Positions 21,148 through 35,925 of a DNA stretch of 64,000 nt are shown here, piece after piece (position 1 is the first letter of the stretch; every line of letters starts with the position of its first letter). The stretch comes from Perca fluviatilis (Eukaryota; Chordata; Actinopteri; Perciformes; Percidae). Location: positions 16,927,097 through 16,991,096 of the forward strand of contig NC_053120.1 of the NCBI RefSeq assembly GCF_010015445.1, read 5' to 3'. A program made the position numbers and the translations under genes. The notes below the pieces were generated by a model. The model had not been told where the DNA came from. It saw only the letters and a list, made by a program, of their open reading frames with translations, and made no database searches.

Positions 21148-23640
21148 GCTCCTTTTCTCTCTTTTTTGTTCTCTTTCCTTTTTCCCTCTTGCCTTGCTTA
21201 CTTTCTTTCCTCCTCATCTATCCTGCTTCCTCCCTTACTTTCAACTCAGTCTACTCCTCCTTTCTTTCCATTCTCTCTCCTCCACCCTCTTCTCTTCCTC
21301 ACATCCTCCTATCACCTCGTCCCCCTTCCTCTGCTCCTCTAGCAGTGAGCTATAGTGACTCTGACATCATTACCCTTGTTGTGACAGGTTTCATTTGTAC
21401 CCTGTGGACCTATACATCAGCCTGACTGATAGTCCGGGGCCCGGGGCCAGCGGAGCCCCGCCCAGACTGGGACAGAGTAACAGACAGAACGGTCCTAAAA
21501 ACCACTCCAGCTCGGGTACCACTGGATATTTTTCCATTACCCGTTCTGATATGTCAAACTCAATGCTGGTTGAAAACACACCCCAACCTTCGGCTTGCTT
21601 GAAGTAACAATCTGTGACAGTTTCTCATAAATAAATATCCACTGTGGCTAAACAAAGGAAAGAAGAGAAAATCCAGAGGAAAAGATGTCAAAGTAGCACC
21701 CATACTGAAAAGTGATTTACATGAAAAATGAGGGCTTAGCATCCCCAAATAGAAAAAAGCAAGTGATCAAATGTGGCATTTAGTCTTAAACTCTTATTTT
21801 TCTTTATGCAAGTGAAAATGTCTGTTGCATAGGTTTTGTAATGTGATAATTTATCTGTTAACATTGAATTAATCAAAAAAATAAATCCTGTTTAAACAGG
21901 TTCTTTAATCATATCATGAGTCCTGAAATGTCATCATATTGATTTATATTGATTCTGACAGAGTTTCAAGGTTGTTTCAACGATATTCCTGGACCAACCC
22001 AGAGAGGTATATTTCATCCACAATTCAGTCTTACAACCTCAATTGTGAATATAGTGTTTTATTCAGTTCAGTTCTGATCTACCAAAGACATTTCCTTTTG
22101 TAACAAGGCAGCACTAAAACAATTACAGTAAATAACAATTAAACAAACAGAATTTGCTGTACATTCAATGGCTCAATGGGTTTCATTTAATTTAATTTAG
22201 ATTTAGTTACATAGATGAGACAATGTTCCACATATTGAAGCATCCGTCACAAATAATAAAAATCTACTTCACAACTTGTTTGTTTGTTAAATAGCTTGGT
22301 CCACATGTGAAACATTTCCCATGACATAATTGAAACATAGAACGCCCTATCAACGTTTTTTTTTATGTTGTCCTCTGTCCGTTTATATGTACATTGATGA
22401 TTTCAGAGGAAACATTTGGACATACAGAAAAACATATTTCCAAATTGTGTAAAATAAGTCCTGTAACATTTTAGTGGTCATCACTCAATTCATTCTAGTG
22501 AATTACTCTCTAAAATTAGAACCTTTAATCTAAATGTCTTTCTATTTTCCATAAATTGTTCCTGCACTCATCAATAACACTAGTTAGCACTTTCAAAGGG
22601 TTAGAGGTCTTCCAGTCAACCCTAACCCATATCCATCTCTGCAGTCCCATAAATCCGGCCAATACATCAACAATACCTTCAGACTGCTCACAGCCCCATT
22701 GATCTGTGGTCATATTAATGTGCGGCTTATGAGCTTGCCGGCATCCTTTGTGGCCAGACAAAAATGAATCCACTTGAGTGTGGAGCTTTTAATGGCCAAA
22801 CTACCCTGTTCTTTCACAATGGAACAAATCCCCATTGTATTCATTCAGTTGTACAGACTAGAAAGCTTGGAAAAGGACCATTAGGGAAGAATCAGAGGAG
22901 CTTTCATTTTACAGGCACCTGGACCCCCATCAACCAGTTTAAAATGGAGGTATTTAAGGAGAGGAATTGTGGGAGAGGTTTGAACATTAAACTAAGTGGT
23001 GTACCGTAGCCAAATTCCTGCATCACAATATTTTTGTCATGATATAATAGGATTGGATTTTTCGGTTTTTTTATTATTTTTTTTTTATGTTGCATTATGC
23101 TTATACATTACCTTGGGATGTGATGTGTTTTTGTCTGTGGAGAACATAATTATCATGTTTCAGCTTCTCAGTAGTAAATTTGATTTCTAAAGTACGAACT
23201 CTTCAGTTTTACATAGCAATTATGTTCTAAATATGCATTTTTTGTTTTAATGAATCCCTTCATATGTTCCTGTTCCTCACTAACTGAGACAATCAAATTA
23301 ACTCAACACCTGGTGATGAGTTATGGTTAGCTATGGTGATGGAAGTTATAGTGAGTTCAGTTGTTTCTGTGTGCTGTGTGCATCATGCTGTGAGTCTTTC
23401 TGTTGGCTCAGCAGGGGCGTTTATTAATAAAAGCTAGCTGTCTTTAGTCGATACCCCTCCATTCAGCACAGAGGTTAGCCAAGAAAGGAGTTGAGCTCAG
23501 CTTTTAATCTACTATCCTCTGGAATGTAGCCTTATGGTGATAATGTCTGTCTGTGTGCATGTTTCTGCTCGTGTGCAAACACCTGCGTAGGTTGGTATAC
23601 ATCTAAATGTCCATTTTTGTGTGAGAGTGCATACACATCT
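21148..23640. other. Unique sequence with a pyrimidine-rich start
   Basis: At 21150-21345 the plus strand is very C/T-rich, producing a false serine-rich frame. The text at 21425-21475 is GC-rich and contains GGGGCCCGGGGCC. From 21780 to 22540 it is AT-rich. At 22560-22760 a complex non-repetitive island resembles a conserved non-coding element (unverified). No gene recognised. Confidence 0.4.
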
Positions 23641-23656
23641 GTGTGTGTGTGTGTGT

Positions 23657-23692
<36 letters not shown>
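23641..23692. repeat. (GT)n microsatellite
   Basis: GT array with one CTGT interruption. Confidence 0.95.
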
Positions 23693-23696
<4 letters not shown>

Positions 23697-26368
23697 GAGA
23701 TGGAGACTGACCACACAGAAGGCACATTAATCATCCCTGGTTTTTTTCTCCCTCTGCCTCATGTAGTGTGTGAGTTGAGGCCTGATGGATGGCTCGTCTC
23801 TCAGCTTGGATTCCAACAGAAAGGCTGTAGTCTATCGACAGTCCAGAGACCCTTTGGGGGAATCCCCAGATTAACCCACAGCCCATACATCTCTGGCCCA
23901 TGCATTTGGACCATTATTTACAGTGTTGTGTTTATGTTGAGAGCAAGAAAAAAGTCATAGTTCATGCTAGACCACGTACCTGACTCCATACCACAAATTC
24001 ATATAATAGGTGCAATTGCCACCGTCTGTGTAACAATGGCTGGTCTTTCTATTTTCAATTAGTAAAAATGCAAGCCGAGGCTAAGTAATCAAACAATGAT
24101 TTTTAGGGTCCTATATCGAGTTCATGATTTTTTACGTCAACATGTTATTTTCTTTACCTTTAAATGCACTTTGTCCTTTAATTTGCTAATGTTGTGTCCT
24201 GTTTGCAATGGTGGGAGGAGTAGAACGTGATTGGAGTTGCATGCAAGTGAACTAGCACAACATAATATATTTGAGTGGAAATTGAGTACTGTCGAGGAGG
24301 ACCATATCTGTTCTCAGAGCACTGTCACTTATTGATGAACTTGTGAATATTCAACATGTGCAAGTGACATGTATGCTGGAAATGTGCATTTTTTGACTTT
24401 GATGGTGTGGGGTCTGGAAACAAGTTATTTATTTGAGTAAACAATCCATGATACTTTATCACTATTCATATAAATAGGAAATATTATTTGGAATTGCTAG
24501 TTTATGCAATTGTGTTAATGGCTTTAACAGACTTTGCTACGTTTTGGTAGCAGTCGTATTATTACATGTAGAGGTCATGAAAAGCTACAGTGCAAAACCA
24601 TCATCCACACTTTCAAACTACAGAAAAGATGGTGTAGCAACAAGTGTTGCACTTTTGAAGATATTTTGCCTCCTTGTTGTGGCACGAGTGCAGATATAAT
24701 TTTTTACGTTAAGTGTTGAAATGAAATGCTAAATTACAAACAACATTGCTAATGGATTGCGTATGGCGAGCATCTTCATGCAGTGTATTTGTTCTATCAT
24801 GAAAGTGTAATTAAAAAGAAGCAAAGTAAATAAACATACCAAAGGTTTTGATCTTCCTCTCCATTTTCGTAATAAACCAAATTTTGTGGGTTTGCTATCT
24901 TTAACAATGCAATGAGTCTGCCCACCTCCCCTCCTGAATTACCAGTCTAACCCAGATCACTAAGCCATCACCATGTCACATTTACATTTCTTTTGCAACC
25001 TCGAAATTTATCCCTTAAAGAAACATATCATGTCCTTTACTCTTTCACTTTCCTCTCATCTAATTATGCTCTCTTTGATTATGTCTTCCTCCTCTTTTGA
25101 TATTGAAAATTCACCTGTCAGATGAATAGTAGTAGTAGAGTAGACGGACACATACACAACAAATACATATTTTCTACTTTCCCGGACAGTCGATTCATTC
25201 AGTGTCACTGTGGCTCTGAGCATTGGACATCTTTATATGCTTTGTCATAGTGGTGTTGTTGGAATTTCAAGCACCAACAGGCATTGTAAATCAATCTAGA
25301 AAAGAACATCAGCTAACTGTCCTGAATGCAAATGCCTTTCCCTTTCAAAAACAAAAACGGATAATCATTAGGACATGATGCTGATTGTCCTCTGTCACTG
25401 TATGCTCTGCTAGGCCAGCCATCAGTTTGAATTATTAGACACCTTACTCTACATTCTTATGGCAATCCAATTTATCCAAACTTTGTTTTGCGGTTGATTG
25501 CTGCAGGAATTTTGGGAGGTGAAGTGTGTGATTGGCTTTTGATGCTTGATGTCAACTGTTAACATTTGCCCATTCAGACCACAGCAAAGTAGTGATCAGT
25601 GCTGGATATGCCAGCATGTCTCTAGTTTGATTTCTTGAGGTTGTTACTCTGGGAATGTTTAGTATTGTGCATATATTTTACATCCTGCCATCCTCTTTCC
25701 TCTATGTCTCTCTTCCAAATTCAAGAGAAGATAGAGGGCAGCTGGGTTGGGTTTCTGAGCTGGCCAATGCTACTGTTTGACCTTCGTTTGGATTATTTGC
25801 AGCACTGGTTGCTCCTTGTTGTCTGACAATAAATAATGCAGAGGCAGAATTAGCTCCCCTCTTTTCTGAAGTGAGAGAAAGAAACGGAGACAAGGAAGTA
25901 AGGCAGAGAAAATTGTGAGCGGGGAGAGGAGCATTGTTGTGTTATGACTGTTTTGAGAGTCACAATAAGAAAATATAAACCGCAAGAGAAAAAAAAAAAA
26001 ACCTAAAGGGGAAATGGAGAAAGAGAGGCGGCTAGGAATTATAAAAAAAGATGGAAGTAAAAAGGGACAGGAAAAAGGAAAAGAATATACAGATGGACGT
26101 GACTGTAGCATACCTATCCTGTTTTTATCCCCTCTATGGCTGTCTCTTGTCTCTTAGTAACTCAGCGTTGTCATTCACCTAACCTTGGTGGCAGAGTGGA
26201 AGGGTTCTTTGCGCCTGCCAGTTGTTCTTGGCACGGCAAAGCGAGGGAATAAACCTCGGCGCTTTCATGATGAGTCGCTTAGCAGATGTCTGATGAACAG
26301 CTCGACGAAACTTCGATCTCCCAAGGACACAGTACCTTTGGGATCTGTGGTGGGATGTGCATGTTTAT
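23693..26368. other. Unique sequence with a candidate island before the GT array
   Basis: AT-rich single-copy sequence; purine-rich at about 25865-26095. The block 26165-26340 keeps many CpGs and is complex, with no frame that holds open convincingly, so it is a candidate conserved regulatory element. No gene, RNA or transposon ends seen. Confidence 0.4.
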
Positions 26369-26370
26369 GT

Positions 26371-26441
<71 letters not shown>

Positions 26442-26464
26442 TGTGTGTGTGTGTGTGTGTGTGT
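26369..26464. repeat. (GT)n microsatellite, about 96 bp
   Basis: Near-pure GT with TTGT and GGGT interruptions. Histidine/threonine or cysteine/valine frames through it are artefacts. Confidence 0.95.
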
Positions 26465-29308
26465 ATGAAGAATCTGATTTTGAAATATCAAATCAGATAT
26501 CAGATGTCTACAGATATTTGGCTTGGTGGCCCCAGTGCAGAGATAGAAAAAAACAAAACTTTTAGTAAATAGACATACAATATCTGATACACAACAGTAC
26601 ATGTACCATATTTCAATAAAATTCCTATTAAAAATGCACCACAGCCAGCATTTTATAGCAGTGTGTGTGCACATATAGCTCACTGTAACCCAAAAGATTA
26701 TGTATGAGCATAACCATATTGGGAAGTCTAATATTTACAGTAGAATTGTGTCCTGCCTTCATTGTATAGGTAAATGGATGGTGACAGACGCTTGTGTCAA
26801 TGCAGACTGACACAATTGATTGTGACGGTCTGGGTCGACGTGTCCTGAGAGCAAAAGAACGGCCGTCTAGATTTCCAGAAGGAGATGAAGAATATTACCC
26901 CCGGGATGTCTCAGCCTTGAACATAATCGAGCCTGTCCACTGCCAAAGTGGATGGACTGCTCCAAAGAGAGTTGAAACAAGGTTAGAATGTGGATAGCAT
27001 ACCAAATGCTAACTGTATGCAAGGAACAGCAGTTACTTCCAGTAATAACAGCAGGTTAGCTATTGTTGTTGCTTAAAATAGGTTCAAAACAAACATGGGA
27101 TAACATTATGAGTTTGCCTTTTCATCTTAATATTTCTAAATATAGCATTTTTTTTTTATATAACAACTCTTTGAAACGGTAACCATTTTTAGGTGAAAAC
27201 ACCCCACTGCACATGATTTATTGGACTACCTATAAAACACAAGGATCCAGTTTGTAAAAGTCTTATAGTGTTACTAGAAAAAAATAAAATATGAAGTAAA
27301 TTTTTACTTAAATAATTTGTAAAGCAATAAAACAAATGTAATGCTAGTAACAAGAGCGTTCATACTTTCCTAATCAGCCTATAATGTTGATTGCTGCAGT
27401 TTCCAAATCACAAAAAAGCTAGGGTTCTCAGGGGAAAAGATGTCCCAGGATCAAGATAAGCAGATATTGTTAGCTTCCCTGATCTATACTCAACTGCATG
27501 AAGTGATTCATTTGATTCAAAATGTCAAACTCACATTTATCCATAACATTGTAATACCCATGTATCACAATCCATACCATAACTTCATTGATGAAATGAC
27601 ATTGAATCATTATTCTCCACTCAGGATAATCTCTGAAAAAATGTAATTCAAGTGGAAGTCTTTCAAGTAGCTCTGCGTGCATTTTGGAGTATTTGGCAAG
27701 CTGCTAGCCGGGGTTAAATACCTTGTTCCTCCATTGATGTTTTTGCCCGTTTCACTGGCATTGGTGGGACTAGCGTAATCATTTGATTGAAATGCAGTGG
27801 CTGGTACAAGAGGTCAGAAACGGGGGTTAACAGCTATCGTGATTAAGCCTCATTCTACCCGAGTGTGCCTATCCATTGGAATCAGACCAGCGTATCCTAC
27901 CAGGTGTGAGGTGGCAAGTACGCAAAATGCTTAAACAGCCTCTTGTACAGGCATTTACACCCTGACTCAGAATGCAAATTGGTCAGGCTTTCAAACCAAT
28001 CTGTATCAGCGAAATGAGAGGGGAGGGGGGGCATCAGGACACTCAGGCATTGACACAAATACACATACACACCTCACTCTCAAGGTCAGGCAGTATTGGC
28101 AAACGGTAAGATAAAAGCAGCCCTGGCAGCCATGAAGTAGTCTGAGATAACATCACATGCAGCACTACATGAAACACAAATGTGGCTATGTATTTATTTA
28201 TATTGGTGCTTTTTTATGAGAGCCTGTCTTCTTTTCATGATATTGAGACAAATTGCGGTGTGGCCATGAAAGCTCCTCCGCTGATTAACTCTTCGCGGAT
28301 GGCTTTTTATCTGTTGGCATTTGATGTACGACATCTTTGTAAGGGCTACGGTCGAATGCAATCACGGGCCCTTTCATTGCAGGGGCCCCCCTCAGATTGC
28401 CTGCAAGTTCTCGAGGGAGGCCATCCTTTAGAAAATATTGACTGTTGCACCGTGTGCGCCTGTGTGTGTATTAGGAGGGCTGCTTTAGAACGAAATTGCA
28501 AATGCCTTTGTGTGTGTGTACATGCATGTTGTGCCTGTCTGTCTCCATGTACTAATGGAGAAATAGGAGGAGAGAGCCACCCAGAGGACAAAGGTCACTT
28601 GTCTTGTTAAAGAGAGAGGAAATTCCATTTTCCTCGAAACATTGCTCCCAAATTTACCCGCTCTCCTGTCTCTGTGTTTTTGCCCTCACTGTTGATAGCC
28701 TACACTTACACAAACCTGAGGAGCTCCCAAGCTTTCAAGGAGTTACAGCTCACTTGCTGCATGCTTATCTTTCAGCAAGGCTTTCTTCTATCAACGAGGC
28801 AGGCTTTCCCTCTCTTTTTAACATGCCTCAATGAGTAACTACATTAACTTTTTTATGGGAAGTTTAAAACATTTTGACCAAGATCTCATCTTTATCCTCA
28901 TTGATCATGAATTAGTGAGGAGTAGTGGCAGGGCTGCTTGAGAGCGGGCAACTTCCACAAAATGTTACTATCTTGTCCCATATCTTTCTTCTTACACTGA
29001 AAAGCTTTGTATGCATGTATTTCTGCACTTCTCTTTAATACTGTACCTCGGCCATAATAGGTGCTCATATCAGGGATAGAAAGGTTCTTGTGGCTTAGCT
29101 TTTCATTTCTATCTACTCATTACTTATAGCAACAACAGAGTGCATGTTTATGCATGTGCCTACCGTTTATGTTTTAAAACAAAAAAGTGCAAGAAAAAGG
29201 GCATTGAATAGTATGAGTTATCGCAATTGTTTTCAAGCCAGTAGCTAAGTTTACAAGGATTTGCCAAACTTAAGGATAGCCTACATGGCAAACGTTTTAG
29301 CTTGTTAA
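26465..29308. other. Unique sequence with two candidate conserved islands
   Basis: Islands at about 26815-26960 and 28250-28440 are GC-balanced, CpG-retaining and non-repetitive. The second lies in a 142-codon frame that ends in a TG-rich, cysteine-rich run, which argues against protein. The remainder is AT-rich. No gene or mobile element ends recognised. Confidence 0.38.
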
Positions 29309-29316
29309 CAATTCAC

Positions 29317-29985
29317 TAGGAATGTAACGATACACTCAACTCATGATTCGATACGATTTTAAGTTCATGATATGATTTTCTCACGATTTTTTTAATAGAA
29401 TGAGCTGCAGACAAATGACTGAAAAATATTCCTTTATTTATAGAAACTGTGCAAAAACAACCAATGTCCTCTCATCAAAAGTGCAACTGAAATTGTATTT
29501 TATCTTAAATAACAAAAATTTTATAAAAAAAATAAAGATTAAAGACTGGCTTGTTTATTGCTAAGGCCATATGGTCAAATTTTTATTATTTATTTAAAAT
29601 GTAATAACAATAACAATTGCTGTTAAACGACAAAAGAAGAAAAGCTAGATTAGATAGACTGCGGCAGTAGCCATAGCGTCTCAAAGTGCAGCTAGTCTAC
29701 ACTGTGTCTTCAGCTGCAGATTGTTGTACTTTTGTCTCGGTGTTGGAATCCTTTTCCAGTGATATACAGTCACGCTTTACACTGTTTAGCTGTCAGCATT
29801 TTAATCGTATTTAAGCCAGCTACTAGCTAATGGTAGGCTAATGTTACCTGCTGTGTAAGGTATCTAGTGTCATGCCCTAGGCTGTTTAAAAATCCCCTCG
29901 AAATAAAAAAAAAATCTGGTATGATCTTTACACATTTATATCAGTTTAAAACCGATTCACAAAGCATTGTTACATCACATCCCTA
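29317..29985. mobile_element. Non-autonomous hAT-type transposon (669 bp)
   Basis: An exact 8-bp duplication CAATTCAC flanks it at 29309-29316 and 29986-29993. The element begins TAGGAATGTAACGATAC and the complement of its right end reads TAGGGATGTGATGTAAC, giving an imperfect terminal inverted repeat of hAT type. Subterminal text has repeated CACGATT/TGATTCGATACGATT motifs, possible transposase-binding repeats. The interior is AT-rich without a transposase frame. Confidence 0.88.
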
Positions 29986-30145
29986 CAATTCACTTTTTAG
30001 CTTTAGTGTGCTGTGGTTGTGTAAAACAACAACTGTGGACAAAGCAAGTGTAAATATCGCTTTTTTACTTTTTACTCAAGTAAAAAGAACAACGTTACCT
30101 TCACTTCACCTGTTTCACTGTCTCCACTGTGGCCTCTCTGCTCTG

Positions 30146-30175
30146 CTGTGTGTGTGTGTGTGTGTGTGCGTGCGT

Positions 30176-30238
<63 letters not shown>

Positions 30239-30266
30239 CATGCGTGGGTGTGTGTGTATGTGCGTG
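30146..30266. repeat. (GT)n compound microsatellite with GC interruptions
   Basis: GT array with GCGTGCGTGTGCGT steps near its left side and a degenerate GGCATGCGTGGG tail. Confidence 0.95.
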
Positions 30267-31228
<962 letters not shown>

Positions 31229-32881
31229 ATCTCAAAATAAATTATAATAGGCAATAGTCATTTTTTTTCATTTGCATCTCTTCTGGATTTTTGTTACTTT
31301 ACAGAGTACATTGGGGAGAAAATCTCAGAGTTATATAACTGTGTTTGCATGTACTGGTATAGTCTAAACATTTGAATCAAAATGAGGCCATTGCATCTTT
31401 ATATATACATAAGAGCCACCAGTGATTGTCATCCTTATTGGGGAACTACAAGTGAAACTGAGAAATTCTTTTTCAAAATGCTGCAAATCCGTTTTTGTTT
31501 ATCAAAAGATATAGCCTATCCTAATATCTAATATTTCCATATACTAGAGTATATCTCTTTTGTACTGACACCATCTAGCCTTTAAGGAGCACTATTGAAC
31601 TTCTGGGCTATCCTTGGCAGGCACTTTTCAAGTATATTTTTTATCTGATTATAGAACAAACATTTTGACCCAAAAAAGATTTTAAAAAATCCCCAGATTG
31701 TTGAAAGCACACTTAACCTCACATTCCAAACCATATATCAGGTCCATCCATCCGGTGTCTCTGGAGGAAGGTTAGAGGAAGGCTGGACAGGAGAGCAAGG
31801 TCACACCCTTACGATGCTGCTTCTGAGCTTGGGCTAAAAACATGTCTTTGCCCTGTGCAGAGTGGGATAGTATGTCATGTGGTGACTCTGCCTCGCTTAA
31901 ACCATGTGAGCATGTCAGGGGAAATTCAAGGTCTTGCCCTTTTTAACCATGTTTCTCTGCTCTGGGGTAACAGCCCTTGGGGTAGATAATAATGGAGTAA
32001 TCCTCTTATCTGTTGCTGCTCCCCTCACCCTCACAGATCATTTTCCTTCTGCTCTAGTGTATCATTCCGAGCTGGCACAGTACTGAATGTTTTGAGTTTT
32101 GTGCACAGTTTGGCTCAGTTCAGATTACACTGGTGAAATCCTATGAAAATGAGAATTTATGAAACAGTTTTCAGAGAAAAGTCAGATTATATTAATACTG
32201 TACCACACCAAAAGCAATAGAGCTGCCCCTCTAAGTAAAGTAATTCAAATATATGTAATTAGTGAGAGGAGAAATGTAATGTAAAATGTAATTATTTTGA
32301 AAATGGAGAAGCTGAAGACTCCTGGTTCCTGGGGGACAAGTATTTTTGGTGAGTATGTCATTGATAACATGCAGCATTCTTTATTAAAATCATAAAAGAA
32401 ACTCACTGGCACACACGCACTCAGTAGCTCACAATATATCCTGAAAAGCTACACACATTGGCAGACATATTGGCGCCTCCGTCCAGGCTTGTTGGACACG
32501 GTGTGTGAAAGGTGCTCTGCTGTGTGGTTGGTGACAAACACTATTTCTGTACTCGCTCTCAGACAGAGAGACAAGCAGGATGTGGAGGAGATGAACTCTT
32601 ATCAAACTGTCCTAAATACCACCAAGGGACACAAACCACACCTAACATTAGCATGCTGCGTTCTAAAGCTGTGATGCCTTTGGGCCACCGGTCCGCAGCT
32701 ACTGAAAGGTCATGTGAAACATGAGAATGTTTTTAAAGCTGATGCATAGGATTTTAGTTAGTTTAGTTTTAGTGTCATCATTGTTTTTTTTTAGGGAAGG
32801 TCAATTTAGCATGAATGCTCTTTTTCAGCAATACTTTTGCAGATAGATACCCAAATATCAAATGTTGTACACTAACTGACT

Positions 32882-32908
32882 GCTGTTTAGGCAAGCTGCC
32901 TAAACAGC
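32882..32908. repeat. Perfect 12-bp stem hairpin
   Basis: GCTGTTTAGGCA (32882-32893) and TGCCTAAACAGC (32897-32908) are exact reverse complements around AGC. Confidence 0.85.
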
Positions 32909-33312
32909 TTGCTGTTTTCTTTTTTTGGAATTCTTACTTAATCTGAGCAAAGACTTGGTAAAACTGGTCTATTATTATTTTAAAAAAACTTTGCAAGTGT
33001 TGCCTTGGCTGCTCATTATTTATATTATAGCTGATTGTTTAATGCAAGTTGTTCCTTACACTTTACAGCATCATGCTATGCTGAAGAAAGTGTTGTGCAA
33101 TTACAATGACTCTTGTTATTGTGTACATATCATGGAAAAACACAGCTCTATCTATAGTATATTGTAGCTATTAATTTTAGCTGCTACTATTACCACTTAC
33201 TATTACCCCTTAATTACCACTCTCCTGTTCAATCTAAAGGTGTTTGAAGGAATCTCCCAGTTAGCCAGCTGACTGTGAGATATATGCACTTATTCCCTCT
33301 CTATGCAAACAT

Positions 33313-33335
33313 TGTCGGGTTTATATTACCCGACA
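33313..33335. repeat. 8-bp stem hairpin
   Basis: TGTCGGGT (33313-33320) and ACCCGACA (33328-33335) pair exactly around a 7-nt AT-rich loop. Confidence 0.75.
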
Positions 33336-33483
33336 GTGATGATGGGTTTTGAAGAAACCTATCCTGGTGTGATGATAGCTTTCAACAGAATGGCAACACT
33401 AGCTCTGTGTGTTAAAAAGTAAATGAAAGGCCTCTCTCAAAGAGCGTCAAAGAGGTGCTGACTAAACTCTGTTTAGATGAACT

Positions 33484-33514
33484 TGCAATTTCCCACATGA
33501 AAAGGGAAATTGCA
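33484..33514. repeat. 11-bp stem hairpin
   Basis: TGCAATTTCCC (33484-33494) and GGGAAATTGCA (33504-33514) pair exactly around a 9-nt loop. Confidence 0.8.
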
Positions 33515-35643
33515 TTCCCATAGTTGGATTATGAACTGGATTTGTACTGGAGCAATATCTAAGAGCCAGGGGTAAGTTTTTTTTAAAAGAATTTACCTGA
33601 AACCTTTACCAAAAACAAAACAAAAACCTTAGTTCACTTAGTCGCTTTGTAAATATACATCGTTAAAATGTCAAACGCAAACTGTCTTTTTGCTGTTGAA
33701 GTATCTCTTTCTGTGTGCATAAAGTTTAGACAAGTGGTGACTGCAATTTCATCACTTTTAAGACCTAATCTGGAAAAAATACTTGTAGGTAATATAAGTG
33801 AAAAGCACTCTCTTGCAATAGTATTTTCAACATTAGTTTAACAATGTTATCTAAACCAACTAACTAATAAAGCTTGGGTAATTAGGCAAACTTTCTTCTG
33901 TAAACGGCCGTTGGATTTTGCACAGCCACAGTACTTCCTGGTGTACCTTTTAACAAGTTTTAGGATTTCACTTTTGAATTCTAAAAGTTGAGTTAGCAAT
34001 TGAGTCAACCCTTATTTTATCATGTGGTCACTCAAATTTCTTGCCACAAAGGACTCTGTTGTGAAGGTGTGTCCAGCAGAGTCACTGTATCTTACTGTCT
34101 CAGCAATGAAACCTCGTACAAAGTGACAGGGATGACTATTAATCCCTTTAGATGGGTCCTAAAGATTTTGGATCTCCTTATGCTCATCGCCAGGATTTTC
34201 TTATCATACCCACAATGCCTTTATGTTCTCACCAGCACTTTCTCGTTGTACTCAGCCAGGGTGTGATATCGTATCACATAATAGAATCTAATAGAGGTGG
34301 GCGACAGGGGGACATAGGGAGATGTATTGTTTGTTGAAGGAGGAAGAGTGGGGCCCATTTGTCAAACTGTTATCAGTAGCATCCCGGAGTCAATAACAAG
34401 ACTGGCTGAGCATTGACAGACAACCCTCCAATGTACAGTGAATCTGGATTTTTTTCACCAGACATCAATGTCTATGCATCAGCTCCATATACAGTATATT
34501 ATGGCATGCTTTTGTCAGGGATTGAGGAGACACGGAGGGGACACCAACAGGAGTCTAATACCGACTAAATATGGTCTGGATCCGTAAATAGCAGGAGAGT
34601 TTAGACAGAACAGCCCCTTCTTTTTTTCAGAGTGTTTGAAGAACCAATATTGAATTTGGAGATAATGTGGCTAAGATGAAACACTGGCTGATCAGACGGC
34701 ATCCTGCCGCTACTTGTTTAAAGTGCTTTTTTCGCTCTCCTCTCACATATACTCTTTAAAGTGTATTCATATTGAATGTTGGGAGATTCAAATCTTTAAA
34801 TAGAACACTGGGTGTAGGAAGGGCACTTGTGGAGGAGGAGTGCAAAGAAAAACACGTTGATCTTTGATATCTGAGTTTTACTTAACCTTGCAAAAAAAAG
34901 CCTTGATGAGATTCCAGGATCGATAAATCTCCAGGGAGTACAAAAGATCAAATATGGGCTACCTGCGTTCACTTCGACTTTTCCTTCTTATTCCCGGTCC
35001 CCTCGATGGCTCTCCTATGTGTGTTCGCCTGTGCACCCCAAGGGGTGTATGCCTCTGCACATTGGCTCCTGTTGCATTTTCAACCCTGCCCGGCAGCAGC
35101 TTCCATAACATAATGATCACTGTTTGAGAAAAGTGCCTCCTGGGGATGGAAGCAAAGCTGCGGTTGAAAAATGATGTTCCCACACAATTATGTGAGGAGA
35201 GTGTAGGATTCCCCCTCCACTTCTCTGCATCATTTGGTCAGCTGACAAAAGGAAGGAGAAAAATGCTCACTGTTTCTGATTCAAAGTTGTGGTTGTAGTC
35301 AGCAAGGTGTGCCAAGTATCACAGCTGTATCCTGCGATCAATGACCTGTCTACCAGGGAGCTGGGATCAATGATTCCCTCCCTGTTCACACTGCAGGCTT
35401 CTCTTGTTTTTTCTCATGGGCATGTGCTATAGTTCTGAGCCTAGGTGGTGAGATTAGTTGCAGCAACAATTTAAGGCAGACAGATAAGTGCTAAGTTTTA
35501 TTTATTTATCTCTGTAATGCAGATTGACTGCAAATACCTCTTTTTCTGTCAGCCAAATTTCCAAGGGCTGCTCATAAACATGTGGTCACAGGCTTAAAAA
35601 ATAAAAGCGCCTGGCCTCACAGATTTGATCCTTTATTACAGGG

Positions 35644-35870
35644 TCAGGCAAACATGGCACAGCAAGAGCTAATTTCTGCCAGTTTCGAGGGCAATCGGCT
35701 CATCGTGTCTTTAAATCCCTGCAAGGAAGCAGGATTGTACTTAAATAGTGGCTGATACTCTGATGCCTGTTGTGTTGAAGAGGCAGAAATCACAGCTGAG
35801 TGCTGTCCTTTGAGAGTTTGAATGCAAGTAAGCAGGGTTTTCCCTTGCTTTTTAGAGCCCTTAGATGCAG
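35644..35870. other. Candidate conserved non-coding island
   Basis: Complex, non-repetitive sequence immediately left of the octamer pair. The opposite-strand frame (35880 to 35644) has no domain. Regulatory status is inferred from texture only. Confidence 0.3.
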
Positions 35871-35925
35871 ATGACATCATACACTCATTTGCATATTGGT
35901 GACATCATCGCATGATTATTTGCAT
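35871..35925 (+). promoter_or_regulatory. Duplicated CRE-like plus octamer motif cluster
   Basis: The arrangement TGACATCAT then ATTTGCAT occurs twice: ATGACATCAT at 35871-35880 with ATTTGCAT at 35887-35894, then TGACATCATCG at 35900-35910 with ATTTGCAT at 35918-35925. ATTTGCAT is the POU/Oct octamer and TGACATCA is close to a CRE/AP-1-type site. Two perfect octamers 31 bp apart, each after the same half-site, suggest a small enhancer module, but function is not shown. Confidence 0.35.

Noticed and set aside
26279..26683. Histidine/threonine-rich and cysteine/valine-rich frames over CA/GT arrays (also at 19444, 23512, 30115, 41635, 41887, 54310)
   Set aside because: A dinucleotide repeat is open in several frames on both strands; these are translation artefacts of microsatellites.
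28182..28610. 142-codon plus-strand frame
   Set aside because: C-terminal half is a TG-rich cysteine run and no domain is seen; the upstream half is better explained as a possible conserved non-coding island.
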